The notes under the pieces: model-generated | Database searches by the model: none | What the model saw: only the letters and a program-made list of their open reading frames with translations | What the model was told of the DNA's origin: nothing | Position numbers and translations under genes: made by a program | Assembly (NCBI GenBank): GCA_028293325.1 | Contig: JAQGPA010000133.1 | Location: 1-46,145 of the forward strand | Direction of reading: 5' to 3' | Origin: Pedosphaera sp. | GTDB taxonomy: Bacteria; Verrucomicrobiota; Verrucomicrobiia; Limisphaerales; Pedosphaeraceae | DNA length: 46,145 nucleotides | Part shown: positions 6,820 to 16,216 of the stretch, piece by piece | Layout of the letters: each line of letters begins with the position of its first letter | Numbering within the stretch: position 1 is the first letter of the stretch

Positions 6820-8943
6820 ATGAGGAAATTTAAAATCGCGGGGGTATTAAGGGTGTTCGCGTTGATACTGCTGGTGTCGTTGGTTTGGTGTGCGATTCGG
6901 GATCGTACGTCGGCCGGAAATTGGCGTGTACCCCTCCAGTACAACAGCGATGGGCAGCAGATCATGGGTTGGGTCAAGGCGGCTTCCGAGGGTGATTACG
7001 TTCCATTTGGCAGAGCAGACATCTCCCGGTTGGGTGCGCCGTATCAAGCCAATTGGTATGATTATCCGATGTATGAAAAGCCCCTCGTTTTTTGTTTGGG
7101 GTTGGTCGCGAAGGTTGTCGGAGTTTTTGAGGCCTGCAATGTGGGTGTATTGCTGGGGCACATTCTCTCAGCGGTGTCATTTTATCTCTGTTGCCGGTTT
7201 TTGAAATATGCAAAAACCTGGTCGTTCGTGGGAGCGGTGCTGTTTTCATTCACGTATTATCATTTCTGGAGAAACCTGGGCCATCTGCTGCTTGCCTTTT
7301 CATATACCGTGCCGTGGGCCATACTGAGTTGCTGGATCATCGTCGGGAGCAAACGCCTGCGCCTGGGCGATCGGTTTTTCTGGGTGTGCATTGTCACCGC
7401 TTTGGTGATGGGATTGAGCAACCCCTACAACCTGAATCTCTACCTTCAATTGCTTTTATTCAGCCTCGTGGTGCAGTTTCTCCGACGCCGGCGTCGGGAA
7501 AACCTGCAAACGGGCCTGCTGGCGGTGGCGGTGGCCGGCGTCGCTTTCCTTGCCATCAACATGGGCACTTTCGCCTTTGAATGGGCGCATGGGAAAAATC
7601 CGACGGGGCTGGAACGGAATTATTTTGAGTCGGAGTTGTACGCCTTGAAGCCGATCGAGTTTTTCATTCCGCCGCCCACGCACAATGTGGAAGGGCTGGC
7701 TGACATCGGCAACAAGTATATCGCCTCCGTGTTTGTCAAAGGAGAAATCTGTTCGCCTTATTTGGGGATCATCGGCATTGCGGGTTTGCTTTGGATGTTT
7801 TCCGAAAGTTTTTTGTTGCTGGTCCGGAATCGGAAACCGGACGGACTGTTTCCCCCTTATGCGCTGCAATCGAGCTGGATTATTTTTTATGCGGTGATTG
7901 GAGGGGCCAACTGCATGATCGCCCTGGGAGGTATCCAGCTATTTCGCAGCACCAATCGTTTCAGTATATTTATTTCCGCCCTCATCCTCCTTTTCCTGGT
8001 GTCGCGTCTCTCCGTCCGGAGCCGGCAATGGCCGCCGGTCCTGAAATACGGAATCGCTGCTGCCGCATTGATGATTGGAATTTATGACGAAACGCCCCGA
8101 CCCATGGCGCCGGAAGAGACCATTGCAAGCGCGAAAATGGTTGAATCCGACCAGGAGTTCGGTCGCAAATTGGAGGAAAAACTGCCGCCCAAAGCCATGA
8201 TTTACCAATTGCCCGTCATGGTCTTCCCGGATGGCATTGTGAGCCACGAAATGGAGGGCGGGTATGAATTGCTCCGCCCTTATTTTGCGACCAAGACGTT
8301 GCGGTTTACCTTCGGCTCAGTCCGTGGCCGCAACCGGGAGGCGTGGCAATGGGAAGTTGAAAAGATGCCGGCGGCGCAGATGATCAGCACTCTGGAGAAA
8401 TATGGTTTTAGTTCGATTTACATCAACCGAAGAGGCTATGAGGATCACGGTGAGGCCTTGCTCAAGCAACTTGCGGCCGAAGGCCGGGACCAAACCATTG
8501 AAGACGATGTGCATCAGCAGGTTTGCGTGCTTTTGAAGCCTTCCGCCAATCCTGAATTGCCGCACACGGATGATCGGGCGCAGGTGATTTTCAAAAGTGG
8601 CTGGTCGGTCAAACAGCGCACGCCGCTCGAGAACCGGTCATGGTCGGGCGGTAACGCGACACTCGCATTTTTTAGCGAACCCAAACAGGCTGCGAGCTAC
8701 TCCTTCCGCTGCATGGTTGGCAGCATTTTGCCGCGCCGGGTCAGCATAGTGATGAATGGCCAGGAATTGTGGAGTTCGCAGGTGGGCGCGAATCAGGCGG
8801 TGCCGGTGGATATTACCGTCGTGGGCCGACGGGGTAATAATACCATTGAACTCAAGACGGATGCGGCGCCATTCCACCCCAAGGATTCTCCGCTCCCGTT
8901 TGCCTTTACACTGATCAACGTGGAAATTACGAGGTTGCTCTAG
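6820..8943 (+). CDS. Large polytopic membrane protein, GT-C-like, C-terminal extracytoplasmic domain
   Basis: This 707-aa protein has an N-terminal membrane anchor and then about ten further hydrophobic segments up to about residue 425. These include YHFWRNLGHLLLAFSYTVPW, a stretch around CIVTALVMGLSNPYNL, and IALGGIQLFRSTNRFSIF. About 280 mainly soluble residues follow and end in a beta-rich segment (SIVMNGQELWSSQ, NNTIELKTD). The topology and the NRFS region resemble lipid-linked-sugar-dependent GT-C glycosyltransferases and YfhO-like proteins, but no catalytic motif is certain. It sits in the glycan cluster downstream of the GT4 gene. Role inferred: transfer of a glycan substituent on the periplasmic side. 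The ATG is preceded by GAGAG about 9-10 nt upstream. Confidence 0.6.
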   Translation: MRKFKIAGVLRVFALILLVSLVWCAIRDRTSAGNWRVPLQYNSDGQQIMGWVKAASEGDYVPFGRADISRLGAPYQANWYDYPMYEKPLVFCLGLVAKVVGVFEACNVGVLLGHILSAVSFYLCCRFLKYAKTWSFVGAVLFSFTYYHFWRNLGHLLLAFSYTVPWAILSCWIIVGSKRLRLGDRFFWVCIVTALVMGLSNPYNLNLYLQLLLFSLVVQFLRRRRRENLQTGLLAVAVAGVAFLAINMGTFAFEWAHGKNPTGLERNYFESELYALKPIEFFIPPPTHNVEGLADIGNKYIASVFVKGEICSPYLGIIGIAGLLWMFSESFLLLVRNRKPDGLFPPYALQSSWIIFYAVIGGANCMIALGGIQLFRSTNRFSIFISALILLFLVSRLSVRSRQWPPVLKYGIAAAALMIGIYDETPRPMAPEETIASAKMVESDQEFGRKLEEKLPPKAMIYQLPVMVFPDGIVSHEMEGGYELLRPYFATKTLRFTFGSVRGRNREAWQWEVEKMPAAQMISTLEKYGFSSIYINRRGYEDHGEALLKQLAAEGRDQTIEDDVHQQVCVLLKPSANPELPHTDDRAQVIFKSGWSVKQRTPLENRSWSGGNATLAFFSEPKQAASYSFRCMVGSILPRRVSIVMNGQELWSSQVGANQAVPVDITVVGRRGNNTIELKTDAAPFHPKDSPLPFAFTLINVEITRLL

Positions 8944-8984
8944 TCGGGAGCGGGCCCGTCTGAAAGCGATTTGGAATTGGGGCG

Positions 8985-9893
8985 CTACGACTCGTTCGGG
9001 CGCGCTGGATTCTTGCTGAGGGTTTTGCCAAAAAGAGTTTTGTAGATTCTGCCCAGGCTCGCGTTTCGGAAGTCAAATATATCGCGGAAGAAGGAGCCAT
9101 CCACGAAATGCGGTTCGCGCCGTTGTTGGAGCCGCCGCCAGAACTGTTCGCGCATCGTAAGCGGGTTGGCATCCGCTTCCAAAGGCGGCAACTCGGCGTG
9201 CGTTTTGACCGGCAGCAACCGCTTGGCATGTTCAATGCAGTAGGAATTGTGGTAACACACCACGCCATCCAGTTCGTTGAGTGTTGGCCAGTTGCTCTTT
9301 TTAAGCCCGATGTAAGGCCGATAGTTGTATTGGCAGGGTAGGATGATCAACTGTTCGTAATAAAGCGTTTGGATGACTTCATTCATCGTGAGTTGGTCCT
9401 CCACCCCGCGATATTTGGCGCGGCCCCGCTCCACAATTTTTGCGCGCATCTCACGGCTGGCGGCCACGTCCCAAAGCGTCAGGCCGGCGTTGAGATAGCA
9501 ACTGACATATTTCTGCCCGGCCAGATAACGTCCGCCCTCATGCTCCACGCACGCGCCGACCGCCGCGCCGCGCAGCAACACTGGAATATCCGGCATTGGT
9601 TGCAGGCATAAAACATCCCCGTTATCCACCACCAAGGCGTATTCGGCATCCAGCCGGTCGATAAACTCCCAGCGCCGATAGTACATATCCCGCAAAGGGT
9701 GCGAGAAAGCCGGGTCGGGAGCCACCAAATGATAGGTAATTTGCGGGAAGCGTTTATCGGGCAATTTGTAATCCACGATGAATGCGTGCAGTTCCAGGGC
9801 GGGGTTCTGGGTAAAACTGAGAAACGTATCATCCAGCTTTTCGGCATGGGACCCCGAAGCCACGGTCACAACTACTTGTTTGCCTCTAATCAT
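8985..9893 (-). CDS. GT8-like glycosyltransferase (GT-A fold)
   Basis: The 302-aa soluble protein has the layout of GT8/LPS-galactosyltransferase-like enzymes. It begins with the beta-strand VVVTVASGS. The acidic metal-site region is ALVVDNGDVLCLQPM, with D90 and D93 in place of a classical DxD. The later motif YLNAGLTLWDVAASREM is followed by RGVEDQLTMNEV, matching the family's N-x-G and DQ elements. A C-terminal tail of about 50 residues is basic and may bind membrane. It reads opposite to its neighbours and starts about 150 nt from a divergent methyltransferase gene. The acceptor is unknown; involvement in surface glycan assembly is inferred from position. Confidence 0.65.
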   Translation of the reverse strand: MIRGKQVVVTVASGSHAEKLDDTFLSFTQNPALELHAFIVDYKLPDKRFPQITYHLVAPDPAFSHPLRDMYYRRWEFIDRLDAEYALVVDNGDVLCLQPMPDIPVLLRGAAVGACVEHEGGRYLAGQKYVSCYLNAGLTLWDVAASREMRAKIVERGRAKYRGVEDQLTMNEVIQTLYYEQLIILPCQYNYRPYIGLKKSNWPTLNELDGVVCYHNSYCIEHAKRLLPVKTHAELPPLEADANPLTMREQFWRRLQQRREPHFVDGSFFRDIFDFRNASLGRIYKTLFGKTLSKNPARPNES

Positions 9894-10046
9894 ATTGCGT
9901 TAATCAAGGCCAGCCTAGGTCAATTAGATTGTCCGGTCAATCAGTCCCGCAGCTGCCTTAATGCGGGGGCGGTGGCATGGGATTGGCCATGGGTGTGGGC
10001 CTGAAAGGTGTTGCCAGAAATCTCCCTCCTCCCCTATCGTTTCCCA

Positions 10047-10556
10047 ATGTCCATAAGAATCAATTTGGGTTGTGGTCCTAAGTATTTTGAGGGTTATATC
10101 AATTGCGATTTCAACCCGAGGGTAAAAGCGGACAAGTACTTTGACTTGGAAACGTTTCCCTATCCCCTGGAGGCGAACTTGGCGGACGAAATCATCCTTG
10201 ATAACGTGCTCGAACACCTGAATGACGTGCCGCGTGTCATGGACGAACTGCACCGGATCTTGAAGGTGGGAGGCGTGTTGAAAGTAATGCTGCCTTATGC
10301 CAAGAGCGACTGGGCACTGCAGGATCCCACCCACAAACATTTTTTTACGGAACGCACCTTGGAATACTTTTGCGAAGGGTTTGCCGGCATTAATTATTAC
10401 GCCAAGGAAAAATTCCGCATGCTGAAGGCCGAGCTGACGGCGGACAATTACACGTACCGACACCGGCTTAGAAACATGATTCCATTTAGAAACTCACTGC
10501 GGTACTTTCTATTCAACATGTATGATGGAGTGTACTATGAACTGCAGAAAATATAA
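10047..10556 (+). CDS. SAM-dependent methyltransferase (type 11)
   Basis: This small class I methyltransferase is 169 aa from the ATG at 10047; a GTG at 10008 would add 13 residues. SAM motif I appears as INLGCGPKYFEGYINCDF (residues 4-21). ILDNVLEHLNDVPRVMDEL matches motif IV/post-motif, and LKVGGVLKVMLPY is motif VI. The C-terminal part, rich in Tyr, Phe and Arg (HRLRNMIPFRNSLRYFLF), may hold the acceptor site. Such short methyltransferases are common in O-antigen and exopolysaccharide loci, where they modify sugars or polyprenyl-linked glycans. The substrate is not readable. It is followed by another methyltransferase-like gene 57 nt downstream. Confidence 0.75.
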   Translation: MSIRINLGCGPKYFEGYINCDFNPRVKADKYFDLETFPYPLEANLADEIILDNVLEHLNDVPRVMDELHRILKVGGVLKVMLPYAKSDWALQDPTHKHFFTERTLEYFCEGFAGINYYAKEKFRMLKAELTADNYTYRHRLRNMIPFRNSLRYFLFNMYDGVYYELQKI

Positions 10557-10613
10557 GCCGGGTTCCTGCCTGCCAAAATTTGCATCCACCGCCACCCCCC
10601 GCTTTTTTGTTGC

Positions 10614-11519
10614 ATGGGCATAGACACCGAATCAGCAAGGTTTCTGGTCTCCAGCAAACTCAGCGGCGTTTCCTTTCAGCGCTGCGCCACCCTGGGGAGG
10701 CAGAATTATTTCCTGGGCAATCGCGAGACACGAAATCTCCTCCAGTCCTTTGGCATTGATCCGCAGTTGCATCCCAAACTGCTTTCCGCCCACCGCGGCT
10801 TTGCCGAACCATTTTGGGAAATGCTGGGAACCCGGGAACTGATGACGATCGATGCCTCGGATTTTGAAGGGGCCAGCAAGGTGCATGACATGAATCAACC
10901 GGTTCCAGACGAGTGGAAAGAGAGCTTTGACGCCGTCTGCGATGTCGGCACCTTGGAACATATATTTAATTTTCCAACCGCAATTCGAAGTTGTCTCACG
11001 ATGATCAAGCCGGGCGGGCATTTTATGGCTCATACGACGGCGAACAACTATTTTGGCCATGGGTTCTACCAATTCAGCCCGGAATTATTTTTTCGCATTC
11101 TTTCGCCAAAAAACGGGTTTCAGATGGAGCGGTTGGTGGCCGTCGAGTACGGGCCGCGTCGGCGGTGGTTTGAAGTCACCGACCCGGAGATCATTCGGGC
11201 GCGCGTTAACCTGATCAATGCGTTTCCGGTCTTGATATTTGTCCGGGCCAAAAAAATAGCAACCGTTCCTGTGCTGGTTGAGCCGCCGCAGCAGAGTGAC
11301 TATTTTCAACAATGGAATTCACCGCCAGCCGGCCCGGTTCCGGGCGAAGCCCGGCCGGCACAAAAAACTAATGCAAAAACCGGACGATTTGCCCGCGCGT
11401 TTTTGGAGTCCGCCCCGCGCCTAGCCCGTTTTCTGGAGGCATTTACCGGCAGTCCATTAATCCGGCGCTGGTCTTTTCGGAATCGCCAGGCATTTACCAG
11501 GATTAGGGACAAGCGTTAG
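10614..11519 (+). CDS. Methyltransferase-like protein with divergent SAM motif
   Basis: The 301-aa protein contains a class I methyltransferase core. FDAVCDVGTLEHIFNFPTAI (about residues 104-123) is the acidic motif/LEH element, and MIKPGGHFMAHTTANNYFGHGFYQF follows the usual KPGG motif. The first SAM-binding motif is not a standard GxGxG; its place is taken by a stretch around MTIDASDFEGA, so cofactor binding is uncertain. The last 80 residues are Pro-rich then basic. It lies directly after a methyltransferase gene and before a YfhO-like gene, so a role in glycan modification is inferred. The ATG at 10614 gives no obvious ribosome-binding site. Confidence 0.6.
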   Translation: MGIDTESARFLVSSKLSGVSFQRCATLGRQNYFLGNRETRNLLQSFGIDPQLHPKLLSAHRGFAEPFWEMLGTRELMTIDASDFEGASKVHDMNQPVPDEWKESFDAVCDVGTLEHIFNFPTAIRSCLTMIKPGGHFMAHTTANNYFGHGFYQFSPELFFRILSPKNGFQMERLVAVEYGPRRRWFEVTDPEIIRARVNLINAFPVLIFVRAKKIATVPVLVEPPQQSDYFQQWNSPPAGPVPGEARPAQKTNAKTGRFARAFLESAPRLARFLEAFTGSPLIRRWSFRNRQAFTRIRDKR

Positions 11520-11708
11520 CTCTGCTCCGTATTCTGCCCGCAGAGTGAGGGACCCAAAGCCCTGCTTGATATTCCCCGGAACCCGGCAGCAATCCCGGAT
11601 TCGCCGCCTGGGATGAACCGGTAGTTTTACTGGTGGTTTCCCGCCTGCTTGTGTAGCTTGCTGGAAGCCTGAGAGATTCAGGCGGTTGCAGCGACGATTT
11701 ATTAAAGT

Positions 11709-14357
11709 ATGATATCCCCTGTGAAACGCTCTAATGGTTTTTACATTCTCCTTTTTTGTCTGGTATTGGTTTTAGGAACACTTTTTTATCAAAGTTTCCT
11801 GCCTGGGAAAGTGCACTTTTCCAACGATGGCCCGCTCGGCGCAGCCAGCGCCCAGTTCCTCCAGCCACCGGCAAGTTTTCTTGGCATGTGGGAGGATCTT
11901 AACTCGATTGGCTTTTCCGCGGGTAGTTTCTCCCTGGGTCTTACGGGGTTGATTTATTGGATTTTGGGCCCGCTCTATGCTGCCAAGTTCTATCCGCCTT
12001 TGACACTTCTGATTCTTGGGCTCTCCGCCGGATTTGCCTTCCGACAATGGAAATTGGCCCCTGTTGCCAGCGTGCTTGGTGGTTTGGCTGCGGCGCTGAA
12101 TTCGGACCTCTTCTCAAATTCCTGTTGGGGTGTTGGCCCGCAAGCGATTTCTTTGGGCTTGGATTTTGTAGCCGTCGGATTGCTCGGCGATAGGTTGACT
12201 CCGCGACGTTGGATTCGCATAGCCCTCGCTGGTTTTGCGGTGGGCGTGAGTGTGGTCGAAGGCGCGGATGTGGGTGCCATCTTCAGCGTGGTCGTCGCGG
12301 CGTATGTTATTTATCAGGCTTGGATTGAAGAAGGCGTTCCTGTCAGCCGGATTAGCCGGGGCGTGGGGCGGGTGTTCCTGGTGGCTGTGCTGGCCGCGTT
12401 CATGGCCACTCATGCTCTAACCGGCTTGATCAGCACTTATATCTCCGGGGTGGTTGGCACACAGCAGGACTCGCAAACCAAGGAGGCGCGCTGGGGTTGG
12501 GCCACGCAATGGAGCCTGCCGGAACAGGAAACCCTCAGCCTGGTGATTCCCGGCCTATTCGGCTATCGCATGGATACGCTGGGAGGCGCCAATTACTGGG
12601 GCGGGGTTGGACGCGATGCCTCCTGGGATAGATATTTCAAGGAAGGCAATCAAGGGCCAAAGCCTGATGAACGTGCTTTCGTCCGTCATATTGGCAGTGG
12701 TTTCTACGCGGGTGTGCTGGTGGTACTGCTGGCGATATGGACGGCGACCCAATCGTTTCGTAAAAAGGATTCCGTCTTCACGCCGAACCAACGAAAACTA
12801 ATTTGGTTTTGGATCGGGACATTTTTCATTTCATTGCTCTTTGCCTTTGGCCGGCATGCCCCTTTTTACCAACTCCTTTATAAGCTGCCTTATTTCTCAA
12901 CCATCCGAAATCCGATCAAGTTTATGCACGTGGCGAATTGGTCGTTGATCGTGCTGTTCGCCTATGGCGTCCATGGCTTGAGCCGTCGTTATATGGAAAC
13001 CGCCACGACGAGCACGCTGGACTTGGTGACCCGGTTGCAAAACCTTTGGGCCAAGGCGGGGACGCCTGAAAAACGCTGGCTGCAAGGTTGTCTGGTCGCG
13101 ATTGCTGCGGCTCTGCTGGGCTGGGGAATTTACGCCAATGCCCGCCCGCAGCTGGAGCATTACCTGCAAATGGTGCTATTCAGCGGGGAGATGGCGCATG
13201 CGATTGCTTTATTCAGCATCAGTCAGGTCGGTTGGTTTGTGCTGTTTCTTATCCTGTCGGTGGGCACGATGGCCCTGATATTAAGCGGACAATTCACCGG
13301 GTCGCGGGCGCGATGGGGAGGAATTCTCCTCGGCCTGGTATTGGTGGCGGACCTCTCGAGGGCCAATCAACCCTGGATTCTATACTGGAACTACAAGGAA
13401 AAATACGCCTCCAACGCAGTGATCGACCTGTTGCGGGAAAAACCGTATGAGCATCGTGTGGCCGTGCTGCCGTTCCGGGCGCCGCCGGAGCTTTCGTTGT
13501 TTTCAGAAGTTTACGGCATCGAATGGGTGCAGCAACTTTTTCAGTATTATAATGTGCAGAGTCTCGATATCATCCAGATGCGGAGTGCCACGCTGGACAT
13601 GGCGAGTTACGAAAGCGCGATCAGCAGCGTGGTGCGGCGTTGGGAACTTACCAATACGCGCTATCTGCTCGGTCCCACTGGATACCTTGAAGCGTTGAAT
13701 CAACAACTCGATCCCCAACATCGGTTCCGCATCGTCACCCGTTTCGAAATGGTGCCAAAGCCTGGCATTGCGCGTCCCACGAATTATGCGGAACTCACCG
13801 CCGAGACCTCCCCCAATGGGCAATATGCGCTGTTTGAGTTTACCGGAGCCTTGCCGCGCGCCCGGCTCTACACCAACTGGCAGGTGAACACGAATGAAGA
13901 AGCGGTGCTGCAGGAACTGAGCAGCCCGACTTTTGATCCGAGCCAAAAGCTGCTGCTTTCGGCCGGGCCGCTGTGCCCCAACGCGACCACGACCAATCAA
14001 AATATTGGCACAGTGGAATATGCGAGCTATACGCCCAAGCGGATTGCTTTGAAGGCCAAAGCCGAAGCGCCTTCCGTGTTGCTGCTGAACGATAAATTTG
14101 ATTCAAGCTGGCGAGTGACCGTGGACGGCAAGCCCGCTGAACTGCTGCGCTGCAATTACATCATGCGCGGGGTTTATCTCCAGCCTGGTCAGCACGATGT
14201 GGTGTTTCGTTTCACCGTGTCGAATACCCCAATGTATATCAGTCTCGCGGCCATGGGCGTGGCAATCTTGCTGATGGGGTTGTTGGTGGTATCAAAGTCG
14301 GACTCGGCGGTAGTGCCGGAGACGGTTCCTGCCCCAAGGGAAACCGCGAAGAAGTAG
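11709..14357 (+). CDS. YfhO-like large membrane protein (putative GT-C)
   Basis: At 882 aa this is a typical long YfhO-family protein. An N-terminal helix is followed by VHFSNDGPLGA and about 13 membrane segments to residue about 560. They include YFSTIRNPIKFMHVANWS, the RNPxKF motif common in these proteins. A large extracytoplasmic region follows, then a beta domain near residues 790-840 (DSSWRVTVDGKPAELLR, MRGVYLQPGQHDVVFRF) and a last membrane helix. In characterised Gram-positive members YfhO-type proteins glycosylate wall polymers. Here it probably adds a sugar to an envelope glycan using a lipid-linked donor, by analogy. It closes the glycan cluster. The arrangement parallels the 707-aa protein upstream. 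Confidence 0.72.
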   Translation: MISPVKRSNGFYILLFCLVLVLGTLFYQSFLPGKVHFSNDGPLGAASAQFLQPPASFLGMWEDLNSIGFSAGSFSLGLTGLIYWILGPLYAAKFYPPLTLLILGLSAGFAFRQWKLAPVASVLGGLAAALNSDLFSNSCWGVGPQAISLGLDFVAVGLLGDRLTPRRWIRIALAGFAVGVSVVEGADVGAIFSVVVAAYVIYQAWIEEGVPVSRISRGVGRVFLVAVLAAFMATHALTGLISTYISGVVGTQQDSQTKEARWGWATQWSLPEQETLSLVIPGLFGYRMDTLGGANYWGGVGRDASWDRYFKEGNQGPKPDERAFVRHIGSGFYAGVLVVLLAIWTATQSFRKKDSVFTPNQRKLIWFWIGTFFISLLFAFGRHAPFYQLLYKLPYFSTIRNPIKFMHVANWSLIVLFAYGVHGLSRRYMETATTSTLDLVTRLQNLWAKAGTPEKRWLQGCLVAIAAALLGWGIYANARPQLEHYLQMVLFSGEMAHAIALFSISQVGWFVLFLILSVGTMALILSGQFTGSRARWGGILLGLVLVADLSRANQPWILYWNYKEKYASNAVIDLLREKPYEHRVAVLPFRAPPELSLFSEVYGIEWVQQLFQYYNVQSLDIIQMRSATLDMASYESAISSVVRRWELTNTRYLLGPTGYLEALNQQLDPQHRFRIVTRFEMVPKPGIARPTNYAELTAETSPNGQYALFEFTGALPRARLYTNWQVNTNEEAVLQELSSPTFDPSQKLLLSAGPLCPNATTTNQNIGTVEYASYTPKRIALKAKAEAPSVLLLNDKFDSSWRVTVDGKPAELLRCNYIMRGVYLQPGQHDVVFRFTVSNTPMYISLAAMGVAILLMGLLVVSKSDSAVVPETVPAPRETAKK

Positions 14358-14377
14358 TCAGGTCCAGAACTTAATTG

Positions 14378-15139
14378 CTATAAGCCGGTGGGATGATCCA
14401 GAAACGTCCAGGGCACTTTGAACTTGCGGGACAAGTCGGCGGCCAGCGCTTTGACGCCGAACGTCTCCGTGGCATAATGCCCGCCGTAAAAGACGTTTAC
14501 GCCCAATTCCTCGGCCAGGGCGTAGGTCCAGTGCGGCCCTTCTCCTGTGACAAACGTATCCACGCCCTCGCTGGCGGCCAATTTTAACTGGCTGCCCGCC
14601 CCGCCGGTTACCACTCCAATCCGTCGACAGACAGTGGGACCGCCCGGCAAAATTTTCGGCGCCGCGCCCAGAATGCGATGCAGCCGTTGCCCCAGTTCGA
14701 CCCGCGAAATTTTTGTCCCGGTTTGGGCCCCGAGGAACTGGCCCTTGTTGAAAAAGAATGGTTTTAGCTTGTGGAATCCGAGTGCCGCGCAGAGTTGGGC
14801 GTTGTTGCCCAGGCGCGGGTGGATATCCAAAGGGAGGTGTGAGCTGTAAACCGCGAGATTATGCTCAATTAACATGCGCAACAGTTCATGTCGCTTTCCC
14901 GTCCACGGATGCGTCGGCGACCAGAACAAGCCATGATGCACGATTAATAAGTCCGCTTTCGCCGCCACCGCCAGCTTCACCGTGGCCAGGCTGGCATCTA
15001 CTGTGGCCGCGATCCGCGTCACGGCCCCCCGGTTCTCCACCTGCAAGCCATTCACCGCGCCGTCGTAATCCTGAACGCTTGCGGTGCGCAGCAGAGCGTC
15101 ACAATAGCGGACCATTTTGGACAATGATGCCTTACCCAT
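14378..15139 (-). CDS. Nif3-like dinuclear metal-centre hexameric protein
   Basis: This is a member of the NIF3/YbgI (DUF34) family, 253 aa from the ATG chosen. Metal ligands and family motifs are visible: LLIVHHGLFW (two His), YSSHLPLDIHP (His, Asp), VDTFVTGEGPHW and NVFYGGHYATETFG (His, Glu). These proteins form toroidal hexamers with two metal ions per subunit; the reaction remains unsettled despite the old name GTP cyclohydrolase I type 2. A TTG at 15151 would add four residues and an ATG further in would shorten it. ATG 15139 keeps the helix before MVRYCDALL. Its neighbours suggest no specific pathway. Confidence 0.88.
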   Translation of the reverse strand: MGKASLSKMVRYCDALLRTASVQDYDGAVNGLQVENRGAVTRIAATVDASLATVKLAVAAKADLLIVHHGLFWSPTHPWTGKRHELLRMLIEHNLAVYSSHLPLDIHPRLGNNAQLCAALGFHKLKPFFFNKGQFLGAQTGTKISRVELGQRLHRILGAAPKILPGGPTVCRRIGVVTGGAGSQLKLAASEGVDTFVTGEGPHWTYALAEELGVNVFYGGHYATETFGVKALAADLSRKFKVPWTFLDHPTGL

Positions 15140-15289
15140 GCCTTGAGCCAAACAAACCCGGCGCCAAAAGTAAAAGCGAAACGCACGGTGAATTTACGCA
15201 GGATATTGGAGTGTGAGGCCCGTGCCGGAAGGGAAAACCGCCCAAGCCATTTGAAAATCAGCGCCGCAAAAATGCTGACAGAGATTTAT

Positions 15290-15318
15290 TTGACGTTTCG
15301 CGGATTGAGAACTACTTT
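15290..15318 (+). promoter_or_regulatory. Probable sigma-70-type promoter of the signalling cluster
   Basis: TTGACG (15290-15295) and TACTTT (15313-15318) are spaced by 17 nt, about 79 nt before the ATG of the receiver/four-Cys protein. Box quality and spacing are reasonable. Confidence 0.4.
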
Positions 15319-15396
15319 GCGTCCAGTAGTCACGTCAATTGTCTTGCGCGGTTGTGTACGGCTTTGGACAAAATGCAGTTTCGACGATTCTACTTT

Positions 15397-16026
15397 ATGA
15401 ATAAGCCATTGCGGGTGCTGATAATCGAGGATTCGGAGGACGACGCTTTCATATTTCTACGCCAACTCACCAAGGGCGGTTACGAACCCGTTTCCGAAAG
15501 AGTGGAGACCCGCAAAGCGATGATCACCGCGTTGGACAAGCAGCGTTGGGATGTAATCATCAGCGACTATTACATGCCCAATTTTAGCGGGCTGGATGCG
15601 CTCGGTTTGTTGAAGGAAACGGGGCTGGATGTGCCATTTATCATTGTTTCAGGGGCCATCGGCGAGGATATCGCCGTGGAGGCCATGAAACTGGGGGCCA
15701 ATGATTATGTCATGAAAAAGAACCTGTCCCGGCTGGTGGTTTCCATTGAGCGCGAGTTGCGCGAGGCGGCTGGCCGCCGGGAACGACGCCGGATGGAGGA
15801 GGAGCGCACCACTCTTATTCAGGAACTGACGGATGCGCTCGCTAAAATCAAAACCCTCAATGGTCTGCTGCCCATTTGCGCCTCCTGCAAAAATATTCGC
15901 GATGACCGGGGTTACTGGCAAAAGGTGGAATCTTTCATTGAGGCCCATACCCAGGCCGAATTCACGCACGGCATCTGCCCGGACTGCCGGCAAAAACTTT
16001 ATCCGGAATACGCGTTCAAGACCTGA
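15397..16026 (+). CDS. Response regulator with C-terminal four-cysteine (zinc-ribbon-like) domain
   Basis: From the ATG at 15397 the protein has 209 aa. Residues 5-120 are a receiver with acidic residues E11/D12, phosphoacceptor D57 (IISDYYMP) and YVMKKN carrying the conserved Lys. A charged coiled coil spans about 122-153. A compact C-terminal module follows, with CASCKNIRDDRGYW (C161, C164) and HGICPDCRQKLYPE (C194, C197), a likely tetracysteine zinc site. This module recurs at the ends of receiver and PAS proteins; its binding partner is unknown. A TTG at 15352 would add 15 unlikely residues. The gene stands immediately before the giant HAMP kinase and may be its partner. Confidence 0.82.
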   Translation: MNKPLRVLIIEDSEDDAFIFLRQLTKGGYEPVSERVETRKAMITALDKQRWDVIISDYYMPNFSGLDALGLLKETGLDVPFIIVSGAIGEDIAVEAMKLGANDYVMKKNLSRLVVSIERELREAAGRRERRRMEEERTTLIQELTDALAKIKTLNGLLPICASCKNIRDDRGYWQKVESFIEAHTQAEFTHGICPDCRQKLYPEYAFKT

Positions 16027-16122
16027 ACGGGAATGCCGGTTGCGGTGAAGCTTAAAGTCTGCCAGTTGCCGCAAATCGAAAATAAAATTTCAATTGAAAG
16101 TCTAACGTAGGGCATAAGACTT

Positions 16123-16150
16123 TTGACATTCCCATCGCGATCGCTAGTCT
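16123..16150 (+). promoter_or_regulatory. Sigma-70-type promoter candidate for the HAMP-array kinase
   Basis: A perfect TTGACA box (16123-16128) and TAGTCT (16145-16150) are 16 nt apart. Transcription would start near 16158 and give a leader of about 190 nt. Confidence 0.5.
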
Positions 16151-16181
16151 AAATCCCGCGTAAGAACCATTTTCTCCGCGT

Positions 16182-16216
16182 CAGCCTGGTTTGGTGACTG
16201 GCGGTCACGGAGGCTG
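16182..16216 (+). other. Nested stem-loop in the leader of the HAMP-array kinase
   Basis: The outer arm CAGCCT/AGGCTG (16182-16187 with 16211-16216) encloses the inner arm GTGAC/GTCAC (16194-16198 with 16204-16208) around TGGCG. There is no T run after it, so it is not a standard terminator. It could stabilise or regulate the mRNA, or be a protein-binding site. Confidence 0.4.
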
